Assembly: GCF_000024945.1 (NCBI RefSeq)
Contig: NC_013520.1
Location: 1,503,501-1,567,500, forward strand
Length of the DNA: 64,000 bases
Direction: 5' to 3'
Origin: Veillonella parvula DSM 2008
GTDB lineage: Bacteria > Bacillota > Negativicutes > Veillonellales > Veillonellaceae
The notes under the pieces are model-generated. The model saw nothing but the letters and a program-made list of their open reading frames with translations, was not told the DNA's origin and searched no databases. Positions 26,601 to 35,309 of the stretch are shown one piece after another. The position numbers were made by a program, and so were the translations under genes. Numbering within the stretch: the stretch's first letter is position 1; each line of letters begins with the position of its first letter.

Positions 26601-28722
26601 CACCAGTGAAGTATACAGACATATAGTTCTTAATACGGTTATGGAATACACCTACGCGTGCATATGTATTTTTATTTTCACCCTCCAAGCTCATGTCGAA
26701 ATTGACCGATTTTTCTGGTTTCAAATTAGGATTGCCAGCCCAATACCAACCGAGTTTTGCTACCCCAATCCCTACAGGGTTAGAAGCGTACATTTCCCAG
26801 TTATACCACAATTCGCCCATACCAGGCTCTGTATAACCGGTACCTACATTGGCTTTAAATCTGCGATGTGTATTACCTTTAACGTTATATGTCATGCCCA
26901 AAGATGCAGATACGTTAGAACCAAACAAGCTACTATTGTCGAAGCGCACAATTGGAGACAATGTTAAATTCTTATTAACTTGCCATGTATCAGAAATGTA
27001 AGCGTTTATTTTACGAATCGTACCACTACCAGTAGTCAAGCGTTGATCGCGATTACGGTACTCTTCCAAGAAAGCCTTACCATTTAGCTTAGGCGCTTTC
27101 TTACGCATTTCTGGATCGTTAGACTCACCATATTTAAAATAGTCACCTACGATGTTTGCACGATGTGCCGCCATTTCAGGATTTTCCGATTTCAACCGAT
27201 TTTCCAAAGCATAATATCGCTTCTTGAATTCATCCGTTACCGGTTGATTATTCGGCGATGTGCTTGACCATTCACTAAGTCTGCTTTCCGATAAACCATA
27301 ATTCACATAATCATCGTACGTAATGCCCGGCTTTTGTGCCTTTGTTTCAGCCCCATAGTATTCATAATCCATATCCCATTGCGGCATGCCGCCACCGGAA
27401 TTAATGAATTTATAGTCATGGATGTGAGAGTAAACTTTAACACTATTATCGCCTTTACGTCGCACGAGACGATCAAGGCGGTCTACTAACAAGCTTTTAT
27501 CGTAATCCCATGGATCAATGTACATCGTACTTGTATTAGGAGAACTCTTCAAGCGACTACCAGAACCTTCTTCACGAGCATAGCTAACACCATAGCTTAG
27601 CAAATGATTTTTATTGACTTGCGTATTAGCATTTACTCGAATATCTAATTGACGATGATCGATGTTATCGATATAACGCAACTCATTAGAGCCTTCATAA
27701 GCGGAACGACCTGTATAGTTAATGAGCGCTACGTCATTTTCTTTAATACGAGAGTAATTAGTTTCTACAGTCCAGTCACTCTTTCCAGCTCTAGAGGACC
27801 ATTGCAGGTTAGCTGTATTACGATCTGCCGTACGTTTGAAGTGTTGTTGTGGCTCTAAGTCAGAGTCGGAATGCTTAACATCGCGTACAAGATCTTCCGT
27901 GTACCGATTAAGTCGCAATTCCACCTTATTTTTATCATTTGCCTCGTAGGTCGCTACAAGGCCGATATCTGCCGCATCACCATAGTAACGAAGTACATTT
28001 GGCTTGAAGTTATGTTTTGCATAATCAAAGGCCATCCCAGAGGCACGACGTTTAACAGATGCTAGAACAGGCATAAGATCTCGTTTACTACCTGATAAAC
28101 CAACCTTTAACTTGCCCATTTGACCAGAATCAGCACGAATGAAGAAGTTTTGGAATGGAAACACATCACCATCGCTCTTGCGACGCATGCCTTCAGCATT
28201 AAATTGTACAGATGGTTTCTTTTGTGCTTTTTTAGTGATGATATTAACTACACCACCTACTGCATCGGATCCGTATTTAGCACTGGCCGCACCTTGAATA
28301 ACTTCAATTCTCTCTACGTTCTCTGTGCCTAAACGTTGTACTTCATCTGCCGCACCAGAGTACTTATCAAAATCACCTAGCACAGGTTGACCATCTACGA
28401 GGATGAGAGTGTGACGCGCTTCTGCACCGCGAATGGACACGCCCACACGCCCCATAGCATCAACTGTTCTAGATACGCCTGTTTGCGTAAAAATAATATC
28501 TTCAACGGACTTCGCCTGTTTCTTTTCAATCTCTTTCTTGGTAATGATTTGCACTTGCTGTGAGTTCAATTTTGCTTCTTCCTCTGCCCATGTGCCTTTC
28601 ACATGAACAACATCTGTAGTGACAGTTGCATTATCTGCCCAAACCACTAGAGGCGCGCTAAGCCACAAGGCAACTGCACTAGACAGGATTATGGTACGCT
28701 TTGTATGTCCCCACCGGTTCAT
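23644..28722 (-). CDS. Giant TonB-dependent receptor with C-terminal porin-like domain (paralogue 1)
   Basis: 1,692 aa, more than twice the usual receptor. Signal peptide to about 29. A TonB-box-like VVHVKG and a plug (about 50-170, with VSIRGAEARHTLILVDGQP and VERIEVIQGAASAKYG) lead into a 22-strand-type barrel ending at MGVNLKF (F892). NPNLKPEKS is present, as in heme receptors but also others. A ~45-residue linker then leads to a second beta-rich region (about 940-1692). It resembles Veillonella-type porins and ends with a C-terminal Phe (DYTRIQGTYRF). It is interrupted by a large soluble insert (about 1130-1470) with predicted coiled coil. First gene of the exbBD-tonB operon; AGGAGGG precedes the ATG. 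Confidence 0.88.
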   Translation of the reverse strand: MNRWGHTKRTIILSSAVALWLSAPLVVWADNATVTTDVVHVKGTWAEEEAKLNSQQVQIITKKEIEKKQAKSVEDIIFTQTGVSRTVDAMGRVGVSIRGAEARHTLILVDGQPVLGDFDKYSGAADEVQRLGTENVERIEVIQGAASAKYGSDAVGGVVNIITKKAQKKPSVQFNAEGMRRKSDGDVFPFQNFFIRADSGQMGKLKVGLSGSKRDLMPVLASVKRRASGMAFDYAKHNFKPNVLRYYGDAADIGLVATYEANDKNKVELRLNRYTEDLVRDVKHSDSDLEPQQHFKRTADRNTANLQWSSRAGKSDWTVETNYSRIKENDVALINYTGRSAYEGSNELRYIDNIDHRQLDIRVNANTQVNKNHLLSYGVSYAREEGSGSRLKSSPNTSTMYIDPWDYDKSLLVDRLDRLVRRKGDNSVKVYSHIHDYKFINSGGGMPQWDMDYEYYGAETKAQKPGITYDDYVNYGLSESRLSEWSSTSPNNQPVTDEFKKRYYALENRLKSENPEMAAHRANIVGDYFKYGESNDPEMRKKAPKLNGKAFLEEYRNRDQRLTTGSGTIRKINAYISDTWQVNKNLTLSPIVRFDNSSLFGSNVSASLGMTYNVKGNTHRRFKANVGTGYTEPGMGELWYNWEMYASNPVGIGVAKLGWYWAGNPNLKPEKSVNFDMSLEGENKNTYARVGVFHNRIKNYMSVYFTGDFMDFAPYLKGDAKYQRAPDMIYSFKNIGKAEITGLQAEVQQKFGKYWSGKLGYTYLHAINKSDPSMPRQLLDKPMHKVDIGITYDNPKSGWNGSIWGDYYINMLDSNTLNNGGNYWPDILSGDAGVYKKQMYEKKTFGIWNVMIQKRFNKNAMMYFGINNIFNHRDDDRATQERVYRMGVNLKFGGGDSSKTTAIGKTKDGSKVNATGVNVANGEVVNSESGVQNVADVVRLTDFIRSDFDTTKERGITMVGDYRARWMAHDGSNRPQSPFRANSAIGSAKANMYDANRHSFEQRLRLGFDARLNEFTNLKVIGSMSGMSGVDTSWTKSDSKGLNHQRLDTVDLTRRVKKWDVSVGRLTEPMGASGYWFGQSYDGVRAVWNGHDSQVRIGVGTFKHSTGITDSAYTHAEHKVIYRPPTAAELIGINRDDYPYDIESATKTGSDGEKKTTTDPAAPDSPTGIYNSTYKGKTDSIYFYQQLKDLQAEYEAYKATLNLNWSNPNRDQEVEKANAKLAEIQQKQAQVMSRLQDILTKAYPTEMAEKKFSLDIPSGGYTMYEITNKKTGEKLYKTGDLMYNVNSPLYPEYLKDKAKGLIVPTDNKEALLNPKGYVDKHSNEINQSISEIAKYNAKDNWSNYNNGELDEVWVKQADGTFKKSYDYYGQPSSDYEFTGSLGAKTYKYDSGKYVFSDYDAKDALYKKNFTMSSSDYGEGGSYYGWGMPNAMYNYMYNLEKVVHDAESENKLPREAIGKVIGNLIRTEGVVLEKDTVPAIDKAAFIQYKKQIGARLGLQAWYLRSFGGKTHTYLNANGNSNDEYSFSNVAHVFGIGAKYQLGANAAVTVDYGQNRSNLGRYLNGNTVYQHERGTADFTLKGHQMGGTPHFWMARLDIGRADLDVPKSWNAFIDYKYFEHGSFFGGNGTGAVPDRYLDGVRSFTFGAGYVPRKDLLLEAFYTFDAKGTNKRDTLYGSESFKLGDYTRIQGTYRF

Positions 28723-28781
28723 TATGCCCTCCTAAACTTATAACTAAACATATGTCTTGTATCTCCCACACAAAAATTAAA

Positions 28782-28890
28782 AAGATACACTTCACCAACA
28801 TTAATGACATTGAATATCATTCACATTTTAATGTTAGCAAAGTGTATCTTGCATATCTACTCCGAATAGACCAAAAATATACGTTTCGGA
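28782..28890 (-). promoter_or_regulatory. Upstream control region of receptor 1: Fur-like box inside inverted repeat, plus TCCGAA/TTCGGA repeat
   Basis: A 23-bp inverted repeat (arms 28782-28804 and 28828-28850, 20/23 matching) encloses TGACATTGAATATCA at 28805-28819. On the minus strand this reads TGATATTCAATGTCA, 12 of 14 defined positions of the Fur 7-1-7 consensus TGATAATNATTATCA. Farther up, TTGGTC (28869-28874) and CAAGAT (28846-28851) are 17 bp apart as a weak promoter. TCCGAA (28861-28866) and TTCGGA (28885-28890) flank the -35 as a second inverted repeat. The same arrangement precedes receptor 2. Confidence 0.65.
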
Positions 28891-28908
28891 CAAATCGGAT
28901 ATAAATTT

Positions 28909-31900
28909 TTAGAATTTATACGTCATTTGGAAACGAGTATAATTCCCAAGTTTAAAGTTTTCAGATCCATATAAGGTATCTCGTTTATTGATCCCTTTTG
29001 CATCAAATGTATAGAATGCTTGTAAAAGAAGATCTTTAGTTGGCACATAGCCACCACCAAAGGTAAAGCTCTTAATACCATCTAAGTAACGGTCAGGAAC
29101 AGCCTCTGTACCATTGCCACCAAAGAAGGAACCATGGGCAAAGTATTTATAGTCTACATAGGCATTCCAAGAACCAGGTTTATTCATATCGGCACGACCA
29201 ACATCAAAGCGCAATGCCCAGAAATGAGGTACACCACCTACATCACGGCCCTTGATATCGAATTGAGAGGATCCAGCCTTATGGTCATAATGAGTATTGC
29301 CATTCATGAAGCGACCAAAGTCACTACGGTTTTGTCCATAGTCGAAGGAAACACTTACATTATGATTTAATTGATACTTAGCTCCAACGCCGAAAACATT
29401 AGCCATATTGTTGAATTCATGCACTTCTGTAGCATTACCATTCGCCGTATAGAAGCGATAGTCACTACCGCCAAAGGAGCGTAAGTACCACGCAGCTAAG
29501 CCAAGTCGAGGTGTTACCATATGTTTAACTTGAACATAGGTAGCCTTTTCAATTGGTGGAATTGTATCCCGCTCCAATACGACACCTATTGAAGGAATAA
29601 CAGCACCTGTATATTTGCCTAGCGCCTCTCTCGGCAAACGACTGTTTCCGTCCGCTTTTTCAAGCATTCGGGCCAAGCTATTAAAGTACGAAGCTATCAT
29701 AGAAGGATAATAGGCACTTCCTTTTACGTTAATAAGACCAGACGTGCCGGAGTCGTTAATATCAACGACATTCGCCTTATAAATAGACTTGTCCAGCCCG
29801 TCAAAGGCATTATCTTCAAATTTCATCGTATACGGATTATTGCCGAAGCTATAGGTTGCTATATCTTTCGCCTTGGCACGATACGCCTCCACGATAGCCG
29901 CCTTATTCTGATTGTACCAATTTGAAATAAACGTTTTTCCGCCATTGGAAAGAACAGTGGTATCACTCAACTTCATTTCAAACAATGGGTTTTTCTTATC
30001 AAGCCCAATCGTTCCGGGTGCTATTTTCTGAGTGAAAGTACGTTCGTCTTCATACCATTGTTCATCATCTTCATCATAGTATCGCGATTTATAAGAATAC
30101 GTTACTGACACATCAGGCATCTTAATCGATACAGTCTGTTTAGCCGCATCCGCACCATAAGCTTTCACCGCGATTTCCTGCATCCGGCGCAACACATCAA
30201 ACTGCGCAGCTCGCAACGGTTCCCGTTCTTTCGCCACACGAGCTTCCACATCCGGTAAAGATGCTTCCAACTTTGCCAACTCCGCTTTTAATGGAGCCAG
30301 TTGATCCGCGGACATGCCGTCAATAAATTCTTTAGACCAGATATCGGAAGTCATATCGTCGATTTTCTTCTTTAATGTACCTACCTCCGCATCTAAGGTG
30401 CCTTCCTTATCGCGCAAGGCTTTTAATTGCTGGTAGAAATTAATAGTATTCCCTGCATTTGGTACGATGAGTTCCTTATTGGCACCGTCCGAATCCATAG
30501 TAACACCTAAGAATTCCTCTACCGTTGGAACCCGTTTAAAATGCGTATAAATAGCATGAGTATAAGCACTGTCGCTAATTCCCGTACTATGTTTAAAGGT
30601 CCCCACACCGATACGGACTTGAGTATTCTTATTCGTCCAAACACTACGAAGGCCGTCATATTCTTTATTAAACCAATAACCTGTAACCCCCATAGATTCA
30701 GTAATACGACCAACACTATGATCCCATTTAGAACCGTGATGTGTTACATCTAGTTCTTCGAGACGTTGATGATTAAAACCTTTAGAGCCTTCTGTTTCAT
30801 GACTGCTATCTACACCAGCTTGGCCAGAAGCACTACCCACAACACGTACATTCGTATTATCATTAATACGAGCATCGACACCGACACGTATACGTTGATT
30901 CAAGCCATGTTCCTTGCGGTCCGCCAGATTCTTTGCGGCCTCGTCGGATACGTAACTTGTAGCAGTCACCCGCGTAGCAGGACGATCAGATCCAAGATGA
31001 CTGTCATTACGTACACGATAATCACCTACAAGTTCCATACCTCGTTTTCTGTCTGTATCGAAAGGACGCGTAATAAAATCCTGCAGCATAACCGGAGGTA
31101 ACGATTCAAACTGCTCCTTCGTAAGTTTCGTTTTACTTTCACCTGAACCGAAACCGAATTTCATATTTAATCCGATACGATATACTCGAGCCGATAAAGC
31201 CCGATCATCATCACGATGATTAAAGAGATTATCAATACCGAAATAGATTCGTGAATCCTTATCAATCTTCTTTTGAATCATCAAATTCCATATGCCATAA
31301 GTTTTATGTTCATACATATCGGCGGTTTTTCTATTATTCAAATTATATCTGATAACGGAACGATCGGAATTATTAGGATCAATATAAGATACCATATAAT
31401 TACCGCCACCAGACAAGGAGTTACTATCCAGCATATGAATATAATAATCTCCCCACAGACTACCGCTCCATCCGCTAGCCTTATCCTCAAAATCCACACC
31501 GATATCCACTTTATGACGAGGTTTATCCAGTAATTCACGAGGCATATCTTTATCGCTCTTATTAAGCGCTCGTAAATACGTATATCCCAAACGGGCCTTC
31601 CAGTGTTTATTCAAAGTTTGTTTAACTTCAAATTGAAGTCCCGTAATTTGGGCCTTGCCGATATTACGGAAGCTGTAAATCATATCTGGTGCATGAGCAA
31701 ATTTCGCCGCTCCATATGTGGTAGATTCATCATACTGAGGATAAAAATCCATCAAATATCCCGTATTGTAAATCGACATATAATTCCGAATATTATTATG
31801 GAATACGGTTACTTTACCATAGGTATTTTTATTTTCCCCTTCCAAAGAGAGGTCAAAATTCATGGATTTCTCCGGTTTAAGGTTCGGATTTCCGACCCAA

Positions 31901-33930
31901 TACCAACCTAATCGGGCTTCACCGCCACCGATTGTGGCATTTGTAATATTCGGGCCATACATTTCCCAGTTATAATACAGCTCGCCCATACCAGGTTCCG
32001 TATAACTGGTACCCACATTAACCTTTAATCTGCGGTGTACATTTCCATGTACATTATGAGTCATGCCGAAATTAAACGACCAGTTGGAGCCGAATAAATC
32101 ACTATGATCCAGTCTTATAATTGGTGATAAAGTAGTATTTTTATTAACCTGCCACGTATCCTGAATAAAGAAATTCTGTTTCTTGATCTCCGCACGTCCT
32201 GCGGTCTGTTGATTAACGCGTTTTAAATACTCTTCTTTAAAATAAGATCCGTTTAATTTCAACTTCGTAGAATCAAAATCCGGTACGGCGCCATAGTAAA
32301 AGCTCGGTAAATATGCATCATAAAGTGCTGGATAATACTTACCGTTTTCATCTTTTCGGCCCTCCTTATTAAAATGATAGTCTTCAATAAATTCTTTATT
32401 CTCCGCTAATAAACGTTTAGCAAACTGCTGATATCGCGCATAAGCTTCAGGATTCCGTTTTTTCAGCGTACGCTCCGTCACGGGGCCGTCCACAAGCCCC
32501 ATTGCGGCCGCTGAATCAATCCCCGCCTGGGGATCCAAATATTGAAGATATTCTTCGTAAGTAAATTCCGGCAATGTGTTTGGCTTGCTTTTATCTCCGT
32601 TATACCATTCTTTCTCCTTATTCCACTGCTCTACACCGGCCTCGTTTTTTCTGAAAGAATGATCATAAATTGTGGATGAGGGAACACCGTTTTTTACTGC
32701 CAGACTTTTATCGTAATCCCAGGGGTCGATATGCCGTTTATAGGTATGAGGCGCATTTTTAAGTCTGCTACCTTCGCCTGTCTCCCGTATAAACCCAATT
32801 CCATAAGACAAGAGATGTTTCTTATTGACTTGCGTATCTGCCCCGAGTGTTACGCTCCATTGACGATGATCTACATTATCCACATAGTTTAATGTATTTT
32901 TCCCTTCATAGGTACTGTTCCCGTAATCACTGGTTAATGTTACATCATCTTCTTTGGTCCGAGTATAATTCAGCTCCGCTTTCCACGAACTCTTATTGTC
33001 CTGACCAGTATACGTCAAATTAAGATTATTCCTATCTAAATCCCGTTTGTAATGAACTTGAGGTTCCAAATAAGAAGTACTGCGCTTTACATATCGTTCC
33101 AAGTCTTCATTATACCGATCAATACGGACTCCCAAAGACTGTTTATCATTAATATCATACGTAGCGGCCAAACCTATATTGGAATTTGTACCGTAATATC
33201 GTAGGGAATTCTTTAAAAAACCGTGGTCTTCATCATTAGTCATAGCGCTGATACGACGCCGCTCGCTAGCATAAATAGGCATAATATCACGTTTACTACC
33301 GTGAATATTAACTTTTAACTTACCTAATGAGCCAGAATCAGCGCGCATAAAGAAATTGGAAAACGGTACGATATCACCGTCGCCTTTAGTTCTACGACCT
33401 TCCGCATTAAACTGAAGGCCAGCGGTCTTACGCGGTTTATTGGTAATAACATTGATAACACCACCGATGGCGTCGGATCCGTATTTAGCACTGGCTGCAC
33501 CTTGAATAATTTCTATACGTTCCACATTTTCTGTACCGAGACGCTGTAATTCATCACCGGCGCCTTGATATTTGGCAAGGTCGCCCATCACAGGCTGTCC
33601 ATCCACAAGAATCAAGGTATGACGCGGATCCGCACCACGGATAGATACACCGACGCGCCCCATCGAATCAACGGTTCTGGATACACCAGTTTCAGAAAAT
33701 ACAATATCTTCTACGGATTTTGCCTGCTTTTTGACAATATCCTTCTTCGTAATAATCGTCGTCTGTTGAGACTCTTGTTTTGCCTGCTCTTCAGCCCATG
33801 TACCGCGAACATGAACCACATCGGTTGTTACAGTCGCATTATCCGCCATAACTACCGGCATTTGCAACCAGCACGCTACTGCGCAGGATAGTATAACATA
33901 TCTCCTTGCCCGCACCCAACTCCTATTCAT
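28909..33930 (-). CDS. Giant TonB-dependent receptor with C-terminal porin-like domain (paralogue 2)
   Basis: 1,673 aa from the ATG at 33930 (GGAGG seven bases upstream); the frame opens 21 codons earlier, but that stretch overlaps the control region. Signal peptide ends near VVMA. The plug carries VSIRGADPRHTLILVDGQP and VERIEIIQGAASAKYG. Barrel one ends at LNMKF (F925). The second domain (about 960-1673) closes with NYTRFQMTYKF and is almost identical to paralogue 1 over its last ~140 residues. The soluble insert (about 1150-1400) is strongly coiled-coil-like (LRDKEGTLDAEVGTLKKKI) and very different between paralogues. Followed by 186 bp and then receptor 1; no terminator is seen between them. 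Confidence 0.88.
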   Translation of the reverse strand: MNRSWVRARRYVILSCAVACWLQMPVVMADNATVTTDVVHVRGTWAEEQAKQESQQTTIITKKDIVKKQAKSVEDIVFSETGVSRTVDSMGRVGVSIRGADPRHTLILVDGQPVMGDLAKYQGAGDELQRLGTENVERIEIIQGAASAKYGSDAIGGVINVITNKPRKTAGLQFNAEGRRTKGDGDIVPFSNFFMRADSGSLGKLKVNIHGSKRDIMPIYASERRRISAMTNDEDHGFLKNSLRYYGTNSNIGLAATYDINDKQSLGVRIDRYNEDLERYVKRSTSYLEPQVHYKRDLDRNNLNLTYTGQDNKSSWKAELNYTRTKEDDVTLTSDYGNSTYEGKNTLNYVDNVDHRQWSVTLGADTQVNKKHLLSYGIGFIRETGEGSRLKNAPHTYKRHIDPWDYDKSLAVKNGVPSSTIYDHSFRKNEAGVEQWNKEKEWYNGDKSKPNTLPEFTYEEYLQYLDPQAGIDSAAAMGLVDGPVTERTLKKRNPEAYARYQQFAKRLLAENKEFIEDYHFNKEGRKDENGKYYPALYDAYLPSFYYGAVPDFDSTKLKLNGSYFKEEYLKRVNQQTAGRAEIKKQNFFIQDTWQVNKNTTLSPIIRLDHSDLFGSNWSFNFGMTHNVHGNVHRRLKVNVGTSYTEPGMGELYYNWEMYGPNITNATIGGGEARLGWYWVGNPNLKPEKSMNFDLSLEGENKNTYGKVTVFHNNIRNYMSIYNTGYLMDFYPQYDESTTYGAAKFAHAPDMIYSFRNIGKAQITGLQFEVKQTLNKHWKARLGYTYLRALNKSDKDMPRELLDKPRHKVDIGVDFEDKASGWSGSLWGDYYIHMLDSNSLSGGGNYMVSYIDPNNSDRSVIRYNLNNRKTADMYEHKTYGIWNLMIQKKIDKDSRIYFGIDNLFNHRDDDRALSARVYRIGLNMKFGFGSGESKTKLTKEQFESLPPVMLQDFITRPFDTDRKRGMELVGDYRVRNDSHLGSDRPATRVTATSYVSDEAAKNLADRKEHGLNQRIRVGVDARINDNTNVRVVGSASGQAGVDSSHETEGSKGFNHQRLEELDVTHHGSKWDHSVGRITESMGVTGYWFNKEYDGLRSVWTNKNTQVRIGVGTFKHSTGISDSAYTHAIYTHFKRVPTVEEFLGVTMDSDGANKELIVPNAGNTINFYQQLKALRDKEGTLDAEVGTLKKKIDDMTSDIWSKEFIDGMSADQLAPLKAELAKLEASLPDVEARVAKEREPLRAAQFDVLRRMQEIAVKAYGADAAKQTVSIKMPDVSVTYSYKSRYYDEDDEQWYEDERTFTQKIAPGTIGLDKKNPLFEMKLSDTTVLSNGGKTFISNWYNQNKAAIVEAYRAKAKDIATYSFGNNPYTMKFEDNAFDGLDKSIYKANVVDINDSGTSGLINVKGSAYYPSMIASYFNSLARMLEKADGNSRLPREALGKYTGAVIPSIGVVLERDTIPPIEKATYVQVKHMVTPRLGLAAWYLRSFGGSDYRFYTANGNATEVHEFNNMANVFGVGAKYQLNHNVSVSFDYGQNRSDFGRFMNGNTHYDHKAGSSQFDIKGRDVGGVPHFWALRFDVGRADMNKPGSWNAYVDYKYFAHGSFFGGNGTEAVPDRYLDGIKSFTFGGGYVPTKDLLLQAFYTFDAKGINKRDTLYGSENFKLGNYTRFQMTYKF

Positions 33931-33969
33931 TAAATTTCCTCCAGACATATATTTAACCATGCATATAAA

Positions 33970-34081
33970 AATACACTTTACCACCACAACCAAATGACAT
34001 TGAAAATCATTTACAGATTTAATGGTAGCAAAGTGTATTATACATATCTACTCCGAATAGACCAAAAACATACGTTTCGGA
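33970..34081 (-). promoter_or_regulatory. Upstream control region of receptor 2: promoter, Fur-like box, two inverted repeats
   Basis: TTGGTC (34060-34065) and TATAAT (34037-34042) are 17 bp apart. TCCGAA (34052-34057)/TTCGGA (34076-34081) flank the -35. A 17-bp inverted repeat (33970-33986 with 34023-34039, 15/17) encloses TGACATTGAAAATCA at 33995-34009. Its minus-strand reading TGATTTTCAATGTCA matches 10 of 14 defined Fur positions. The box lies just downstream of the predicted start point, where repressor binding could block elongation. Confidence 0.65.
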
Positions 34082-34161
34082 CAATATTTAATTTTCATAG
34101 ACTATCAAACCTAGCCTAAAGCACAAAATTTCTATCTAGAATAATATAAGATCCAAATTAT

Positions 34162-35052
34162 TTAAACCTTACGATAAGCACTTGGCGTTACACCAGTAGC
34201 CTCTTTAAATGCACCCGTAAACTTACTACCATTCTCATACCCTACCGCATTAGCGATTTCTAAAATAGACTGATCTGAGTCTTGTAGCAATCTCTTCGCC
34301 GCATTAATACGACATTCTTTTAAATATTGATGTATGGTTGTACCAAATACACCTTTAAAGCAACGTTTCAGGGTGGATGTAGGAATATCAAACTGTTCAG
34401 ACAAGGAATCAATAGTAATACGCTTCATAAACTGTGTCGATACATATTCACTTACAGCTTTTACAATATCTACCTGTTGCTTTCTATAGGTAGTTCTCTT
34501 TTCAGGATTAGCTGTAGAGATAACAGATAATAATAAAAAGATTTCAATCACTTTTAATTTAAAATAGTGCTCCTTTATTTGATCTGGTACATTATATAAA
34601 CTAGAAAAAATGTGACGAACAGTTTCCGTTTCTTCCATCATCATACCAAAATCAGAATGCTCACAAAATCGATTTGCTAATTCGGTCAAATCTATTCGAG
34701 AATCACTAACAAGTGCATCTAATACGGGTTGTGCCTTTTCAACATCTACTAATAATACAATTCCTTTAAATAATTTTGTAGGGAAGTAATTTTCATGTTG
34801 GTAAGCGGAGCGTGTATGCCACCCTAACGACATATCCCCTGGACCCATATATAAATACTCACCAGATGTGAACTTGCACTCAATGCGCCCTTCTTCACAG
34901 TGATTTATAGCAAACGTCTTGGTATGTGATTTAGCATAAAATTGAATCGTCTCTTGCTTCACATCTAAGAACATCAAATCGATACCGTCAAATATCGTAT
35001 GTCTTAACATAGATGTTCCAGCATGTGAAACCGCATGATTATGTGGATTCAT
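34162..35052 (-). CDS. AraC-family transcriptional regulator (PchR/AlcR-like context)
   Basis: 296 aa. Ligand-sensing N-terminal domain (about 1-180) of the kind seen in iron regulators, then a C-terminal double HTH (about 195-296: ITIDSLSEQFDIPTSTLKRC, then ILEIANAVGYENGSKFTGAF and TGVTPSAYRKV). It lies directly upstream of the receptors in the same orientation with a ~230-bp gap. Its own promoter carries a Fur-like box. In known systems such regulators respond to an imported iron source and activate its receptor genes, so this one probably binds upstream of the receptors; the TCCGAA/TTCGGA repeats are candidate sites. Confidence 0.9.
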   Translation of the reverse strand: MNPHNHAVSHAGTSMLRHTIFDGIDLMFLDVKQETIQFYAKSHTKTFAINHCEEGRIECKFTSGEYLYMGPGDMSLGWHTRSAYQHENYFPTKLFKGIVLLVDVEKAQPVLDALVSDSRIDLTELANRFCEHSDFGMMMEETETVRHIFSSLYNVPDQIKEHYFKLKVIEIFLLLSVISTANPEKRTTYRKQQVDIVKAVSEYVSTQFMKRITIDSLSEQFDIPTSTLKRCFKGVFGTTIHQYLKECRINAAKRLLQDSDQSILEIANAVGYENGSKFTGAFKEATGVTPSAYRKV

Positions 35053-35102
35053 ACTATCACCATATACACAAATACTATAAATATAAACGTTAATATTATA
35101 TT

Positions 35103-35131
35103 ATAGTATACTTATTGATAGTCATTGTCAA
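35103..35131 (-). promoter_or_regulatory. Promoter of the AraC gene with overlapping Fur-like box
   Basis: Minus strand TTGACA (35126-35131), 17-bp spacer, TACTAT (35103-35108). TGATAGTCATTGTCA at 35116-35130 matches 12 of 14 defined positions of the Fur consensus TGATAATNATTATCA and overlaps the -35. This is the usual position for iron-dependent repression. Confidence 0.7.
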
Positions 35132-35242
35132 CTTCTAATTAATAATAATTCATTTTAGATTTAAAAACACAAGCTAGTTCGTTTTAGTAATTTAAAACAA
35201 TTAAGATCTTCGTTGAGAGTTATTTTAGTGTACTATAAAATA

Positions 35243-35282
35243 AGCCTCATGGATTAAACTACAACAATTTAATTCATGAGGC
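35243..35282 (-). terminator. Intrinsic terminator of the PTS/DUF454 operon
   Basis: AGCCTCAT/ATGAGGCT stem extended by a second pairing (TTAAA/TTTAA), followed on the minus strand by TTATTTTA, just past the DUF454 stop. Confidence 0.8.
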
Positions 35283-35309
35283 TATATTCAAAACTAAGGA
35301 TACAAGTTC

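Noticed and set aside
23644..33930. Many 60-160-residue frames on the plus strand opposite the two receptor genes
   Set aside because: They are shadows of the long coding frames, lack ribosome binding sites, and are interrupted differently in the two paralogues.
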